From: Eumeta japonica
Lineage: Eukaryota > Arthropoda > Insecta > Lepidoptera > Psychidae
Direction: 5' to 3'
Assembly: GCA_005406025.1 (NCBI GenBank)
Contig: BGZK01000281.1
Location: 372,001 to 436,000 of the forward strand
DNA: 64,000 nt
Below the pieces are notes generated by a model that was not told the origin of the DNA, did not search any database, and saw only the letters and a list, made by a program, of their open reading frames with translations. Shown in pieces: positions 45,006 to 56,490 of this stretch (position 1 is the stretch's first letter; the number at the start of each line of letters is the position of its first letter). The translations under genes were made by a program, and so were the position numbers.

Positions 45006-46484
45006 TTATAAGTTTTAGTTTTTATATTAGAGACTAATAAATAAATGAGAAAACATAATAACAGTATATCGCCCCGCTCTACAGCACTCTTGCGTGACTT
45101 TCCCAAGTAAGATCGTTAAATTTTAGATGTAATTTTTCGCAAAAGTTATAATAGCTTCGTACAGTATAGCAAAAGTTATATGCTATGAAGGACATTTTTA
45201 TTTAAAGTTAAACGATATTAATAATGAATCAATTTATGATTAATAAGGATTTATTTCTTCATGGTAATGAACTACATTGAACCTTTTGTATCCTCTTATT
45301 TAGTATTGTATAATTGTAACTACGTGTGAGTTTACCTATTCAAGATATTAATTGCCACTCTTCGTCTCTATTTTAGATCCTTTGATTTGGTACTATTTTT
45401 TTGGGTGATTTTGTTGTAACATTTTACTGATTAGGCGGCGTGTTTCAATTATAGCATACTAATGGTAACTCTTTCTTTGACTTTCCTTTTGTATTTTATT
45501 TGTTTGCCTCGTTTTAGATAGTGCCCACTTTAAAAACAACTAATTATTTCAATGTCTTGAAAATATTTCATACCTTTTGTTTTGTGAAAGTTATTTTATG
45601 TAACATTTTTTAGTGATTAATTAGGCACTATATTTCAAGTAGCTTGTTTACGTCATCTTCCCCCCTTTTGTATTATTATTTATCTCCCATAGACAAAAGT
45701 CATCTGGGATGAAACGTCGCTAGGGTGAATTCCCGCGTAAATTCACTATTCCTCAGGGTTGTTCCGCCTCGTACATAGCTTTTTCTTATGAATTATGTCT
45801 ATTGCTGAAATAATCGGCCAAGCGTCTCCTTTTCTTTTGAGCAGAGAAAGTGGAAGACTTATCTTTATTCTGAATTTTCCGGTGGAGCTAATATTTATTC
45901 CAGAGATTCCTCATTTTTCGTTGGAGTGCTACCGCCCTCATCGATTTGCAGTTTTGCTAGGAGATCTAGGTCGATCGATTTTTAAGACCTTTTATACGTC
46001 CGTTGTTTACACCGGAGACCGCACCGTCAATGAATATAGATCCTAGTATACAAATAGAATTTTCTGCCAGATGAACGTTAGGTTCGAGTGCGGTTTGTCA
46101 ACTCAGTAATAAGCTGGTAGCGAAAGAGATTACAAGTGTGACAATGTGGAGCAGTAGGGAAAAAAATGATATTGGCGTAATATTTATACAAAAAAAAAAA
46201 CTAAAAGAAACAGAAAAAGGTGTAAAGTCGGTGTGGGTACGTCCTATGTGATCGGAAAGAGAAGAATATGCTGTATTCCATATTTCTCCAGCAGAGATAT
46301 TAGCAGTTACCTTAAGGTATCTATGACACTATTAGTAAGCAGACTAACAGTTAGTAATAGTAAACTAAACACTTAGTAGTAATATGTTTTGTTGCATGTA
46401 TTAACAAATGACAAAAAATTTAATAGACTGACAAAAATAAATTTATCTTTATCTATTTCAGTTAATGAAATGATAATGAACCGA
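45006..46484. other. Unassigned, with a weak tandem duplication
   Basis: About 45405-45500 and 45595-45690 are similar: tgtaacattt, tgattaggc/ttaattaggc, ttcaattatagc/ttcaagtagc, ccttttgtattttatt/ccttttgtattattatt. The period is about 190 bp. The 83-codon open frame at 45795-46046 has no known motif. Confidence 0.4.
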
Positions 46485-46554
46485 TTTTTCCAAAAGTCTT
46501 TAATTTGTTATCTATTTCACTTAATTATTAACAAATTAAAGACTTTTGGAAAAA
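46485..46554. repeat. Perfect 26-bp inverted repeat
   Basis: Arms 46485-46510 and 46529-46554 (TTTTTCCAAAAGTCTTTAAT + TTGTTA) are exact complements around an 18-nt spacer. It ends about 30 bp from the truncated mariner. It is not the mariner TIR, which has a different sequence. Confidence 0.8.
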
Positions 46555-46583
46555 TGGAAATCGTAATCGAGGGTAACTAAATC

Positions 46584-47166
46584 CTACTGCACCCATTTCA
46601 GTACAAATTGATGATTGATAAATAATCGTTGTTTTTGAGCCTCGGTCAAATTGTATGAGATCCACCGCGAGCACAGTTTTACATATTTAATTGTTTGTAT
46701 AGGATTGATTATATTTGAATCTTGCCTATACATTAGAGCATCCTTAGATGCCCGAATCACATAGTAGGTCACATGCCTATCTATTTCGATCATATGGCGC
46801 GCAGGATTAATGTTTTTGTTGTTCACAGAAGTGGAAGGGTGACCATCACGAAATTCGTCAATGAAATTGACACGACCGCGCTTAAATTCTGTAAACCAGT
46901 TATAAATAGACGTCTCGCATGGCGCTTTATCGCCAAAAGCAGTTTGAAGCTGAGCGGCGCTTTGCTGAGCTTTCAAATTACACTTCAAATCGTAGAAAAC
47001 CTTACTACGTATTTTTCAAATGACGCCACAATTTAAAAACAATTGACAGTTAAATGAAACGAACTGTGTTCTACGGCGAAAGAGTTCCATTTTCAAATAA
47101 AGTCATTGCTTTTTAAATATTGTTTATATTAGTGGCCAGTTCTAGTAACTTATAGTGTGCCCCACG
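46584..47166 (-). pseudogene. Mariner transposase, N-terminal half
   Basis: Minus strand: KVFYDLKCNLKAQQSAAQLQ, TAFGDKAPCETSIYNWFTEF, KRGRVNFIDEFRDGHPSTSV, MIEIDRHVTYYVIRAS and CSRWISYNLTEAQKQR. This is the paired helix-turn-helix DNA-binding half of a mariner transposase of the type fused in SETMAR-like annotations. The reading frame starts inside a codon run following an upstream stop, and the usual Met lies farther out. The catalytic DD34D half is absent; the element breaks off near 46600. The terminal repeat is at 47131-47166 (agtggccagttctagtaact, ..gccccacg) followed by TA at 47167. Confidence 0.85.
47131..47166 (-). mobile_element. Mariner terminal inverted repeat
   Basis: Outward on the minus strand: TA, then CGTGGGGCACACTATAAG and TTACTAGAACTGGCCACT. 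It lies about 100 bp upstream of the transposase start. The partner TIR is missing. Confidence 0.6.
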
Positions 47167-47271
47167 TATTGCCTCTTTTTTTTGTCTCAACCAATTTAGT
47201 TTTTTATATAAAATTTCACTTCTTATCTCTATTCTTACTCAACGCTTCTACAGCAAATTTACAAAACTCTG

Positions 47272-47306
47272 AGTGGCTAGTTCCAGAAACATATAATGTC
47301 CTCCAC
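47272..47306 (-). mobile_element. Second, solitary mariner TIR
   Basis: agtggctagttccagaaaca, then tataatgtcctccaca and TA at 47308. Same orientation as the TIR at 47131-47166, about three quarters identical, 141 bp farther out. No transposase is attached. Confidence 0.5.
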
Positions 47307-47584
47307 ATATAAAAATGAGGGGCCGTTTGTCCGTAGTTAATAAACTTTGATGCTGTTCGACAAAACATCATGAAAATTAGTACAAATATGTATGTTTTCA
47401 TGGAGAAGACTTTTGTGCAATCTATTTTATTATTTGTTCCCGACATCGTAAACGTTTTGTACTATTGAAACGAACTGCTACACTGTTTTCCAAAATTTTC
47501 CACTAATATAAGGGTACACTGTCCCCGAATAATATAGTCTATATTTTATTTTTATATTGGTATTTGCTCCGGCTTCGTATAAAT

Positions 47585-47809
47585 AGGAATCGTGATAGAA
47601 TGTGTCATAGGAATCGAAAGCAGGTCTCGGAGCAGGACCTAAAGCCGAGAGCGTGATGGTAATTAAGAATGGGACCTGGGACGAAACCAAGTGTGAGGCC
47701 GGGATTAGAACTAAGAGTGTGACGGAGATTGAAATTAAGGACAGCATTGTTACCAGAATTGGAACATGCATTACATGCATGCGGCAAAATTCGCAAACGG
47801 AAAGCTAGT
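47585..47809 (-). repeat. CTAG-ended purine-rich repeat
   Basis: aggaatcgtgatagaatgtg, ggaatcgaaagcaggtctcg, gaatgggacctgggacgaaa, gtgaggccgggattagaac, ending gcaaacggaaagctagt. The two minus-strand open frames across it are composition artefacts. Confidence 0.55.
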
Positions 47810-48273
47810 TATATCATATACATAAATATTGATTTACTGACTGGAAATACAATATTAAATACATATTTTTATAAATTCTGAAAGATCTAGTGTTTATGAT
47901 CTTTAGAATTCATGAAAAATACACATTTTAGTATTCTTCTGCTAATTTGAAGAAAGGTCACTGCGTGTAAAATTAATTAAAGTTCATAGAACTCCAAGTC
48001 TCGTCGCGTTTAAGTGTTTTCTAGAATGAAGTGAATTGGAATGACTCATTAAAACTTCTTAGTTGTGAAGAGTTCAATTTGTGCTTCGAGGTTTAATATA
48101 TCAACTTAGAGAGAAAATGTTCTATTTTCTTAAAACTTAATACTAATACTTGTGCTGATACATAGACTCGTAATTTTAATTAACTTGTGCTTGATGTTCA
48201 GATATGTAATTTATCTTGAATAGAGATAAATTGTTGAAGTTCGTATATGTGTGATAACAGTGAGGTTTTGAAA
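47810..48273. other. Unassigned, no gene seen
   Basis: AT-rich, no assignable feature. Confidence 0.35.
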
Positions 48274-48580
48274 AAGATGTAGTAAGAAGAAGAAAAGGAT
48301 ATGGTGAAGTTGGCTTGGTCAAATGGAAAGAATTATTATTATAATTATAGTGACGAAATAAAATTACAGAGCTAATACATGGGACGGAAGGGTCGGCAAG
48401 GTTCGCCCTAGAAAATGATCAAATTGGTGGCATATTCAAGAAGGGTTAAATTTTAAGTACTCGTAATCGATGAGCTTTCATAAAATAATTTATGGATGTC
48501 AGTGAAGCAAAAAAAAAAGTGCCCAAACATCACACAACGCGAAATTCTGTGATCTCTACCTTACCCTTTGATGAATAGGC
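48274..48580 (+). pseudogene. LINE 3' fragment, second copy of the 26-kb family
   Basis: Aligns with 26520-26790: gatgtagt, gacggaagggtcggcaaggt, ggtggcatattcaagaaggg, taatttatggatgtcagtga. In the better frame it still reads WDGRVGKV and RPRK near 48385, the C-terminal tail of that LINE. No RT core; many stops. Confidence 0.65.
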
Positions 48581-48852
48581 GTGAACCTATAAATCAAATA
48601 ATAATAACAAAAATACGTACCGCTCCCGTCGTAAACAAATTAATATGGTCGAATCTATCGTCCTTTCATATATGTCGTCCGCACATTTTTTAATTTTTTT
48701 TTAGCAGTTTGCTTAATTAATAGCCTTAAGCATTTTCATAGTCTAGTTACCGGGATTTAACCCCATCTACTTCTTTTCGCTAAATTCCTAAATATTAACC
48801 AATTAGTATAGATAAGCTGCTTTCTTGTTTATAGTTCATTTTTAGACAGTAA

Positions 48853-48965
48853 CTAGCTTTTGTCCGCAGCTCCGCCTTATCGACATAGAATAAAATCTTT
48901 CATCTTATACAACGGTGTTCGATCACAATCCCGATCATTGTTCTATTTTCAATGTAATATTAAAT
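48853..48965 (+). repeat. CTAG-ended repeat
   Basis: ctagcttttgtccgcagctc, cgacatagaataaaatcttt, caacggtgttcgatcacaat, cccgatcattg. Same layout as 12436-12690, with the pyrimidine tract shortened. Confidence 0.5.
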
Positions 48966-49296
48966 TGTACATGATATTAATATATGATGTATTTATATAG
49001 CATTTCCTTTTTATAAATATTATTTAAAGTATAATGTAAGTAACGTATATATCATTGAATCAAATTCATATGTAGATTTTTTTTAAGTAAGAGTTATATA
49101 TTTTTTTTATTTCGTTCAAAGACATACCTATTTACAGAGACTATAGATATCGACATGATACGATCTTTGCACATATCTCTTGATTCGTTAAAGACTTCAT
49201 TGATTTTGGGTGCTTAAAATTTGGCTCATTTTTAATACATCACCACCAGAGGCACGACATTTTTTAATGTGACCGCTGCTCGTCCTTCCATCAAAC

Positions 49297-49358
49297 ACAT
49301 CCGCACTATCCACATCTACACATCCGCACTATCCACATCTACACATCCACACTACTAC
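49297..49358. repeat. 23-bp minisatellite, 2.6 copies
   Basis: acatccgcactatccacatc + tac at 49297-49319 and 49320-49342 are identical; a third, partial unit (acatccacacta) follows. Confidence 0.9.
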
Positions 49359-49369
49359 CTTGTTTCTTC

Positions 49370-51323
49370 AGTCTACTTTCGTTCATGCTTATCAGATGAT
49401 CCAATTGATGCAATAATACCTTCACTATGCTTGTCACTACATCTTCTCTCAAACTATACTTTTCTCTGTCGTAGTATATTTCAAAGACGTTTACCACATA
49501 CTACACAGAGATTGCATCTCCACCAATAACTACGTCTAAATAACTACAATATATACATATGAATATTTGAAAAACTCGTTTACTATTTATATAGTAAGCA
49601 TTAATGAGGCATTTGAGGATAAACTAAATGATCTACGATTAATCAAATCGTTGGTAACTAACAAATTATTCGTAGTATTGCTTTAAGTTTTTGCCTTACC
49701 AGAAAAGAGCTATTTCCTACCTGTATTATTTATTTCATTACGCATGCGTCGTTACATTGTAGATGATCTTAAGAATTTTTAATCGACTTAATAATTTTTA
49801 GTCGTATAATTGTTTATAATCATCTTTTCAGTTTATATGAATACTACATATGTCCACATCTAAGTATGTATGTATTATTTATACATGTATATACTTGTTA
49901 ATGAAGCTACAAACGTTTCACTTTTTAGACTTCAACTTTTTAAAATGTCTTAATTTTTTGAAATATTATTTTCTTGATGACAGTTATATCAATAGTTTAA
50001 CAGTCTCCACAAATACTTGAGTAAGACTACGAACTTTTATATTGTTCGTAGTCTCCTGGCTAATGTCGCACTATTATTTGACTCCGTTATTTTTGTTATG
50101 TCTGTTATTTCCTGCACCTGATTAGAGTTTGCGAATTTCTTTTTATTACTTCAATATACTACAAACAATTCATCACTAATATCCCTATTAGCTATTGCAT
50201 CATTTTCAATATTTTCTGCTATGGACTGTATCTATCATTTTTTCTGTTCAATTATGGATACTACAAAAAAAAAAAATATTTTACATTAATAAGCATTTTT
50301 TGTAGGTTAAAACAAGCAAAAAAAAATTAAATATTTATTCAAGTGGGTTTCAGTATGACGGAGTTTTCCATCCCGAGCATGTAGCGATGAGTTTGTCTAA
50401 AACCTAAATACATTTTCCTCTTCAATAACAATACTCGTTTGTTAGCGAGGAAAACATTGCGAACAAACCCGCGCCGAAATCGTAAACAGCGACGAGCTCG
50501 CAACGTGGACGTGTATCGAGTGTGCCACCTCCGGCTGCCTCATATTCAGAAAAGTAAAAGAGGTTATATTACAAGATATTTAAGCAAGAAATGATAAGTT
50601 ACGGATTGAAGTATTGAGTACGAATCGTAAAATGAGGTCAAACTATATCACATGTCACAGAAGAATGTGTCATTAAGTTAGATAAGGCAAACAAGGCAAT
50701 CATAACCAACACCAGTTAGTTACGATGTGATGCAACCCGAGACGATTTTTTTTTTTTTTAAATACCCCCATCACATTCACCATTTTCCCTATTTATTGTA
50801 TAAAGAGTTTTATGCAAGGCATCAATAGAAATTTAACTTTTTATTAAAGGGAAAAAACAAACGTCAGTTTTATGCGTATTATTTATATAACACAATTACG
50901 GTTTTATTTGTTGATTTAATAATTTTGTTTATATATATAATAGTTATTTACGTTTTTGATACTAAACATCTCTTCCGCAATCTTTGACAAAAAGTCAGTT
51001 TTACAAGTTAGTTTTAGGGTCAAAATTCAATTTAATAGTGACTTTTTGGTAAAAGTGAGTTTTAAATGAGAGGGTGAGTTTAAAAAATGAGAGCCTGAGA
51101 CGAATTAGTGAATAATGAAATATTTCATTCCATTATATTGACGAAATTATGAGACGTGAATAGTTTAAGATTTTTTCTACGTTGTTAGGATAAACATAAA
51201 TCCAAAGCATGTCTCACGTGTACCCACCTATTACCTACATAGATCGGTTCACCTATATAGTAGGTATGTTTACCTTGTAATAGGTAGGTTTATCTATGTA
51301 ATTGGTAGATTTCTTTGATAATC
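49370..51323. other. Unassigned, one short hairpin
   Basis: No gene seen. agactacgaac at about 50023 and its exact complement gttcgtagtct about 9 nt on form a small hairpin. A CpG-richer patch at about 50465-50530 (aacccgcgccgaaatcg) has no recognised content. Confidence 0.4.
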
Positions 51324-51355
51324 GCTACATAGATACCATAAGGTGTCTATGTAGC
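51324..51355. repeat. 14-bp hairpin in a tagg/tatgtag-rich stretch
   Basis: GCTACATAGATACC (51324-51337) and GGTGTCTATGTAGC (51342-51355), one mismatch, 4-nt loop. The preceding 110 bp repeat variants of cctat.ta/taggta.gttta. Confidence 0.6.
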
Positions 51356-52187
51356 ACAATAGATCAGAATACCCGAATTTGTCTTTATTATTGTATTAGA
51401 ATGTTTAGCCCAGCCCTGTCGCTTGTAAAATAAGCTATTCACAACAGGTAATAGTTTTAAGCGTGGTTTCGATGAAAGCTTTTTATAGTACGCTTTGACA
51501 ATTAATAAATGTTGTCCATATTTATGAGGCTTAGTAATCAATAAGCAATAAAAGGAATATTTTTTATGATTTCTTTATTTGGTATTAATTTGAAAGTTCA
51601 CACATTCGTAACAGTTTGTTTGCATATCTACTATATATCGTTCCTTAAACATTTATTTTACTCGTTAATTTTAAATAAGAAAGTAAAGTAATATATATTA
51701 AGAACAACTTTTTTTTTTCGACCTTTTGTCATCTCGTAATAGTTAATTTCTTATTTCACTTTAGTTCGTATTACTTTTCGACCCGTGCTCAGAAAAGTGT
51801 GGAAAAATCCTACCGCTTCATCTTCAAAGTTTGAACGCCCAATAATCTGAAACGATTCACGATAACATAAGAAGGTTTGACATATAATATCATATAAAGG
51901 AATAAAATAAATGAAAATTCCATAAATGTATACATTCTAAAGGAAACCAACAAAAAATCGTACAGAATTCCGTACGTCAATTATCAAAGTCGAGAAACCT
52001 CTTTTCTCCAAAAAGAGAAGCCGGACATCCTCTTATCCAATTTTTTTCTTTCTTAACATCAACAAACTGTCTCCGAGATTATATTGACTTTTACTTCGAA
52101 AGTAAAAAGAAAATTGTTCGCCATCGGGAAAACATAACAAATCGGGGTCGAGGCCCCTAATTAAAGGAATGAAATTTTTGGGGATTC
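51356..52187. other. Unassigned, no gene seen
   Basis: AT-rich; no assignable feature. Confidence 0.35.
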
Positions 52188-52250
52188 GGGAGGGATCGGC
52201 GGCGGGCGGGGGGGCGGCGGCGAGGTCGTTAGGCGCGCCGGAGTCTAAGT
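52188..52250 (+). other. G-rich island, G4-capable
   Basis: gggagggatcggcggcgggc, then gggggggcggcggcgagg. G runs at 52188, 52192, 52204 and 52208-52214. About 60 bp of high GC in AT-rich DNA. Confidence 0.6.
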
Positions 52251-52629
52251 CGGAGGCTTACAAATCGCATTAAATTTTTCCTCACCGCCCGCGGTCTTGT
52301 GTTCTACCAAAATCCCGTCACAATAATTATAATCTCATCGATCCACGGCAAAGGAAAGACAATGGCTTGTGATGGAAATGCATTTTCTTCCTCTTTCAAA
52401 TTCCAAGTGCGAAGACTTCGTTTGACAATGCAACAATGGAGTGGTGTCGGTGATTGTACGCAGTAGTCTACTTAGTGGTACAGTCCATTGTGGTATCTTA
52501 AAGTTTCTATGACACGAACGGTATCTAAATTAAATTTGCATTTTTTTTCCTTTTAGTGCATATAAATTGAAATTTTTGTTTATTTTTTGATTTTTAGTGA
52601 ATCTGAAGTGCACTAACTAATTTGTTTGA
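52251..52629. other. Unassigned, no gene seen
   Basis: No motif. Begins GC-moderate and becomes AT-rich. Confidence 0.35.
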
Positions 52630-53205
52630 ATATGGCGCTAAACGTGCTGCTCATAGATCGCACCCTTACTGTAAGTCGTTAAGGAGTTCCATTGATCATC
52701 ATATTCTAGTACGACAATTACTTGACCATAAAGACGTTACGGTAGGTGACTCAAATATCCGGATAGCCTTAAAAGATTCGGCTGAGTGTTGTTAATTTGC
52801 TCCAAAGAATTGAAGAGTTCCGTTACTTTGTCATGGATCTCATAATCAGAACCTTTGATGAGATGTTTGATGAGAAACTCTCATCAAACTACCCTTGTAG
52901 TACATCCTATCCAATTAAAAAGAGTAATCGAAATTGGTTAGCGTGATATTGATTTATTCGTCCATTTGTCACGCACATACTTAATGAAAATTTAAGATTT
53001 ATATGATTTTCTCATGGATTCCATTGTCATAACTGAACCAAATTGAAATTATACTACAAGAGAAGCACCAGGTTTCAAATAAAAAAAGAGTCATCAAAAT
53101 CGGTTCACCCAGTCGAAAGTTCTGAGGTAACAAACATTAAAAAACATACAGTCGAATTGAGAACCTCCTTCTTTTTAATTTTGAAGTTGGTTAAAAATTT
53201 TATTC
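52630..53205 (+). repeat. LINE-associated dispersed repeat (tail)
   Basis: The last 170 bp read caggtttcaaataaaaaaag, agtcatcaaaatcggttcac, ccagtcgaaagttctgaggt, aacaaacattaaaaaacata, cagtcgaattgagaacctcc, ttttgaagttggttaaa. This is, from memory, a very widespread lepidopteran retroelement tail. Upstream sequence to about 52630 is compatible with its body (tcatggatctcataatcaga) but is heavily worn. The 80-codon open frame at 53043 is part of it and not a gene. Confidence 0.6.
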
Positions 53206-53753
53206 TAGTAATAGAGACGTTGTGTACATACACAGGTGACTGTGTCCATGATACAAAAAAGATTTATTATAGTACAATTTACTAAAAGTATTCATTTTTC
53301 AAATTCTTCAAAGTTCCGAAAATTTCGCAATTTAGTTTTTTTTTTATTTGACACAACGGTGTTAAAAAAGAATTGCTAAATTGAAAGAAAAAAAATAAAT
53401 TGTGAAATTTCATCTAGGTAGTTCCAAATCACCGTTGTAATTTGTATCTAGATGAAATGGAAAACTGTCACTAAAAAAAGACAGACTATAGGATTTAAAC
53501 TGCGAGAGAATGGAATAGAATGTGAGAGCCAAACAAAATATGTCTTTATGCGTCAGCATATTATCATTTGTTGATATTGAAAACGTGGTCTAAATAATAC
53601 AATGTAAAAAAAACTTTTAAAATTGGTCCCAATTTTATAATAACCTCTACAGTTACCCCAACTCCTGATACTGTATTCGTGTCTGTCACACAGTTTAATC
53701 TTTTGAAGGTTTTACTTCTACCGCGTGTGAACTGCACACACGTTGTTTTATTT

Positions 53754-53795
53754 GTTAATTGCGTTTATATGTAAATGCATATGAACGCAATTAAC
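53754..53795. repeat. 18-bp hairpin
   Basis: GTTAATTGCGTTTATATG (53754-53771) and its complement (53778-53795) with one mismatch and a 6-nt loop. Confidence 0.7.
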
Positions 53796-55160
53796 TAAGT
53801 CATAAATAACCACATGTGGTTTTACGTATAACTACAATTCTTAAACACATACACTAAAAAAATTAATAGCTATATTTTTATTGAAGGTATATAAAACTGA
53901 GTGTCAACCATTTAAAATTAATTATTGTGTCGTGTTAACAATTGCAATTATTATATTTATCTATGGTCTGTTGACTCTAAAATTGTTATAATAAATGTTT
54001 TTAGTTTGTTGCGTCAATGCGAGATTTTAACAGAACAGCAGTCAAACAACCATGCCGACCCGGTCTGGTGGTCCAGGAAGTCGAAATCTAAGACATGACT
54101 GACGATAGACGCTGTCTTTCCATGCATAAAATCAACTTCCTTCTTATTGAAGGAATCAAGTAACTTAACCAAAGTACCAACATAAAACTAGTATACGTAC
54201 AGCAGAAGTGAAAGATAATGGCACTAAATAAGTTGAGGTTGTCAGGGGAAATTTTGTATGAAAATAGGATAAAATAAAGTAGGTAGTATGTTTGTGTGCA
54301 CAGTTCTTTTTAAATATGTGACGTATTTTGATATGGTTTACATTAACATTTAGAGAATATTTTGCAAAAGGTTTATATGTATGATATATCTAAATAATTT
54401 TATATGTAAAAATTAGAAAAGAGTTGATGAAGTATTCAAGTAATAAAAAATATGTTTTCGGGCACTCGCATTGCTAACGCTGGTGAAGAATTATGAAATA
54501 CATAAAAACAATGTGTTATGGAACTATATATTTCAAATAGGCCCGCAGAAAAGTTGCAATAATTCTGAAGTTTTCCGTAGAACTGCAGCAACGAAACTTT
54601 AGCTATAGAGCATTCTGATTTATTTACAACACAGAACTTCGTACATACTTTGCGTCATATTTTTACATTGGCCCAGAACACTATTTCTTTTTTCTCTATA
54701 CTCTTCTATCTCTAAAAAATCTCAGTTTGAAAAAAAAATCAATAAAAAATAATTAAAGGCGTCGCTAGTGTCATTATTATCAGTCTTACAATTTCCTAGT
54801 GTACCGTTCACCTAACGCTAAACACAATACGTCGGGGCGCTGTTTCGCCTCGAACCGGTTAACTTCCGGCGCGGTGCACCATCCAGCGATAAACCTCATC
54901 CGTTATAGGCTGTACTCCTGTGTTGACCTTCCACTGAGATTGTCTTATATCCGAGATTTATTTTATAGTCGCCAGCTTCCGCGGGCGCGCCGCGTTGTTC
55001 GGACCGGTTATGATTTTAGACTTGAAAGAAATAAAAAGTGGACCGAGATTTTGACGTAAAAACATATTTATGACTTCTAAAATAAGATTAAGTTGAGCGC
55101 CACTTTGGATTAATGTGTTTCAAAGTTATGAAACATACAGATTAATAGTCTTTGTGGAAC
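53796..55160. other. Unassigned, one GC-elevated open frame
   Basis: No gene recognised. 54799-55059 is GC-elevated and open for 86 codons on the plus strand (arginine-rich translation, no motif), next to gcgggcgcgccgcgttgttc at about 54978. Confidence 0.35.
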
Positions 55161-55340
55161 CACTAGCTGTCTACTCGCCGCAGGAACATAAAAAAAAATG
55201 TTTTTTTTATTGAGCTATTTCGCTATTAATTGATTCTCATTTCGGTTTTATTTGATTTACGAATTTCAAATTTTGTTCTGCTATCGGTTTCAATCCTGGT
55301 TTCGCTCTTTATTCCGATGACAATCTTATTTCGTGATATC
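55161..55340 (+). repeat. CTAG-ended pyrimidine-rich repeat (worn)
   Basis: Starts actagctgtctactcgccgc, then after an A/T run ctcatttcggttttatttga, tgctatcggtttcaatcctg, gtttcgctctttattccgat. Confidence 0.45.
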
Positions 55341-55671
55341 ATAGCCCTATTCGTAGAATGTGACAGTTAAAAGAAGAAGTAGTCCAAAAATGTTATTTTT
55401 GGAGGGTCTTCGTTTTATAATGACTTGCAAATTATGATTTAAATCTTTTAAATCATTGCATTACGACAAGTTTATTGCCACTTTTTTTCATTCTTGCTTT
55501 CCCAGTAGAGCGAAAGATCTTATTTTTAAATTGTCTAGTTATAAGAAAAGACACCAACGAACAGTTATACTGAAACACGGTAAACTGTATTTTATATAAC
55601 TATGAGTTCTACATATTTCAGGATACATAATTCAGTAATTCAGCAATTAATAAATTCAGAATACATATTTC

Positions 55672-55990
55672 ATGGTTCCGTATTCAACAAAAAGTCTTTA
55701 CAGTGTCGTCATGTCCGTCAGTCTGTTTGTCCTCGGCTTAGCTTATAAAAACTTAGTACTAGAAAATTGAAATTTAATATGAGTACATGTATATTAATCA
55801 CGCAAACACAATGGTACACTGTATAGTTGAAAAAAAAATTTTAGGGTATCTTCACTATACGCAAGGTGTGAATCAATTTATTTTGTAGACAAAGTGGGGT
55901 GTCGTACGATGACTTGTTCCAAAGTATTGCGGGTGTGTGAAAATCATTTTATGGTTCAAAAATCCTTTTGCGAAACATTAAGCTTTAAAC
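55672..55990 (-). repeat. LINE tail, inverted
   Basis: catggttccgtattcaacaa, gtcgtcatgtccgtcagtct, gtttgtcctcggc: the complement of the ggaaccct / gacggac type tail, followed by AT-rich body to aagtggggtgtcgtacgatg. Worn. Confidence 0.45.
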
Positions 55991-56285
55991 TGCTTATTTC
56001 CCCCCTCCCCCCAGTCAAATGACTGCTTTTGCGTATGCGCTAAAATTCACAGCAGTAGTATGTGCATATAATGAAGTTAAAAAAGGAAACCTATCAAAAC
56101 TATGACAGCTGTCGACCAACTTATAAAATGTACTCGGAGAAGTAAATAGCAAAATTTCGTACATATTTAATTGAAAATATTTACATAATATTATTAGTCG
56201 TTTAACATTGATTAATACGTTCATAGTATCAAACAAAAAGCTCTCTTCTAAGTCTACGTGCTGTGACGGGCAACTAAGGAGGCCT

Positions 56286-56490
56286 ATACTGATCGTGGCC
56301 CCACATGCACTTGGCCGGTTGTATAGGTTCTAGAAGGAAAAGGAACCCTTCTAGAATCATTTCATTTTCCGCCTGTCTGTCTGTCTTTCCTCTCAAGCCG
56401 TCAAGTCAATCCGTCTGACAGGACCCTTTTACTCAGGGACGTATAGGTATCAAGTTGAAATTACATGCCATCAAATACATAAATGTCTGC
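56286..56490 (-). repeat. LINE tail, inverted, with internal hairpin
   Basis: The left part gcacttggccggttgtat resembles the plus-strand ending seen at 39491. The right part aggaacccttctagaatcat, ccgcctgtctgtctgtcttt, tttactcagggacgtatagg is an inverted tail of the same kind. ttctagaagg/ccttctagaa at about 56328-56357 form a hairpin at their junction, so two tails meet here in opposite orientation. Confidence 0.5.

Noticed and set aside
46773..47036. 87-codon plus-strand frame
   Set aside because: Antisense shadow of the mariner transposase pseudogene.
49297..49358. Possible CRISPR-like repeat array
   Set aside because: The units are directly adjacent with no spacers, and the window is eukaryotic; it is a minisatellite.
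53043..53285. 80-codon plus-strand frame
   Set aside because: Lies within the widespread LINE-type tail (cagtcgaattgagaacctcc); non-coding.
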